A DNA stretch of 64,000 nt, from NCBI RefSeq assembly GCF_000699445.3, contig NC_067195.1:84950569-85014568 (forward strand), written 5' to 3'. How positions within the stretch are numbered: the first letter of the stretch is position 1; each line of letters opens with the position of its first letter. Made by a program: the position numbers and the translations under genes. The stretch is from Schistosoma haematobium (taxonomy: Eukaryota > Platyhelminthes > Trematoda > Strigeidida > Schistosomatidae). This document shows, one piece after another, positions 59,722-64,000 of the stretch. The notes under the pieces are model-generated. The model saw only the letters and a list, made by a program, of their open reading frames with translations. It did no database searches and was not told where the DNA came from.

Positions 59722-60270
59722 GTGTAGTTAGACACAGGGTATTAGGGACTGATGGTAAATCAGTTGATGAGGTTGTGAATCTTCATCGACTGAGATGGTT
59801 GGTCCACGTGTTGCGTATGCCCAAACACCGAGTACTACGACGCTCAACGCTGACTAGTGTTGGGGATAGTTGCAAGAAGTTAAGGGGCCACCAAACCAAA
59901 ACGTGGTATCACTCCTCGAAGTCACTAACTTCTAGTCTGAGCCATGTTGATAGATGCAGACTACTTGGTTGGGGTCCGCGTCACTATCATAACGAATGAC
60001 TGAAGACTCCGGGTGACATACCTCAGAATCGATCACAATGGTGTCGGTGTATACACTCTCTGTCTTCCCTTAAACTATGATATTAAAATCGCTTCATATC
60101 TTTCTTTCTACGAGCTAATTCTTATAAGCAATCTTTCTTTTATATATTACCACCATTGAATTAACTACTTCTATGAATTCGGTGTTCATGTTGTTGTGCT
60201 AATGAGGTATGGCATTTTGAACTGATGCATGTATGTCTTGGTCCCACGTTGTAGCTGACTGACTGATGTC
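59722..60270 (+). mobile_element. LINE family C, longest 3' fragment
   Basis: It encodes NLHRLRWLVHVLRMPKHRV and the following conserved region, then the C-type 3' leader-like sequence and the TTGTAGCTGACTGACTGA tail. It is antisense to the host gene and starts close to the exon 1 acceptor. Confidence 0.75.
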
Positions 60271-60394
60271 GTTAACAAAAAATATAATTTGAATGGTTTT
60301 TTTGAAATGGTCCTAATAGAGCTAATGTAGATGTATGATTTACAGAAATAACTTTGCGACCTAGATTATTTAACTACGAAGTGGTATATATACC

Positions 60395-62878
<2,484 letters not shown>

Positions 62879-63274
62879 ATATACCTCAAAAATTACATTT
62901 ATTTAATTACGTAACAGTATCCATAAGCGGGGGATATATTTCGAATTAACCAGCTATTCTGAACTTTTACAAAGCAGTTAGTAGACTTTACCTACACTCA
63001 CTCATCGCTGATTTTAGCAACCTCGTAAAAGACTGTATGGATGGTGAATCGTTAAAACCAGTTGTGTCTTACACTAGTAAAACCCAGTTTCTCTGAAATA
63101 ATTTTGACTGTAGAGAAATATTATTTCGGTCATCCATGCCCGCAAACCATTCAGTATAGTCGGTAGCAGAGCTTTCTAAATAATACTGAGATATGGAAGA
63201 CTGAATTTGGACACAAGAGAGATGATAATCCTCTTGGTACTACCACATAAAAATGCAGTATTCGTTGTTGTTGT

Positions 63275-63812
63275 TTTTTTCATTTATTTATTTATTTAAA
63301 CACATACACATTGGTACGATAAGGCACCAAATAGATAGGTCCAAACATAAATCAGTCAATTTATGTGAGGGCTGGGATACTGCCCGGGTGACCAAAACCG
63401 AAGCATGCGGTTTTCTTAGGGAGCCATACCCGGAGCCTTTGACCCGAATGTCTAATCCACAAGGCAGTGGAGCAACGTCAGGAAATGCAGTCCAATGATA
63501 GACGGTGACCAAAGATTGATTCACACGCCATTTATTCATTCAGGATACTGGAACCTTTGTATACCATTGGATTGAAATCAGGGTTTCTTATCCCTTCTAG
63601 GTGAACACTCTGTGTCGACCAACCCGGTTAGAGTGACGGGAATTCACTTTTCATCCTCTCAACTTCGTAAACAACACCACCCGCCATGACAAGGCAATGA
63701 GTAGAACTTTACTGGTAGTGGTTGTATGCACGTAGCCATGTGAAAGCATTTGGAGAGGGAGAGCTGACTTTCCCCACTCTCAGGCGTACCAGGGCATTCG
63801 GGGGCTTTTTTT
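63275..63812 (-). mobile_element. SINE-T copy
   Basis: A reversed body from the ATTTATTTATTTAAACACA tail to the start near 63812, with an extra segment near 63590-63640 compared with other copies. Frames on both strands belong to the repeat. Confidence 0.75.
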
Positions 63813-64000
63813 ACAAATGTGAAAACAGCAGCTTCCGAAAAACATACTACTTTACGACACTATTATCAGGTAAAATACCAATAGAATGGTCACGTTATGA
63901 TAATGCAGCAAGGAGGGAAAATAATTTTGTTAGATTAGCATCTGTTTGTCCATGATACATTTTTGGTTACCGTCCTGAAGATTGAGCAACTCAAGTATGG

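Overview
The window is AT-rich eukaryotic DNA, almost certainly from a blood fluke (Schistosoma or a close relative; species not determined). The reasons are short exons in very long introns packed with retroelements, tRNA-derived SINE-like repeats carrying hammerhead-ribozyme motifs (the Sm-alpha type known from schistosomes), and several RTE-like LINE families ending in short tandem repeats. I see no bacterial operons, no CRISPR array and no true tRNA or rRNA gene.

One very large gene on the minus strand spans nearly the whole window. I recovered 22 exons plus one doubtful exon, running 5' to 3' from about 59.7 kb down to 2.36 kb. GT/AG borders and reading phases agree from exon to exon. 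Together they give at least 2,445 codons, open at both ends, so the gene continues off both sides. The protein is rich in Leu/Ile helices, with inserted Asn, Thr, Gln, His and acidic runs. I do not recognise its family.

Everything else is intronic and mostly mobile. LINE family A (tail of GTAA repeats) has a 2.5-kb copy at 60.4-62.9 kb with most of its endonuclease deleted, many 3' fragments and several fragments of the 5' leader only. LINE family B (tail of ACGT repeats) has a near-full-length copy at 36.9-40.9 kb, a 5' half at the left edge, and truncated copies, one with a clear 15-bp target duplication. LINE family C is a relative of B seen only as 3' ends. LINE family D is a decayed 3.3-kb copy at 32.9-36.2 kb. 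A SINE of about 500 bp (SINE-T, six copies) shares its 3' end with LINE D. SINE-H (over ten copies) combines tRNA-like box A/B sequences, terminal inverted repeats and a mini-hammerhead ribozyme.

Three SINE-H copies keep an intact hammerhead core: 20.82 kb (+), 31.34 kb (-) and 52.47 kb (-). The last two lie sense-oriented in introns of the large gene, one only about 120 nt upstream of an exon. Smaller elements include two hAT-like MITEs with 8-bp duplications, a fold-back element in two near-identical copies, a pair of LTR-like repeats (one forming a splice-acceptor region), and a short 57-68-bp tandem array.
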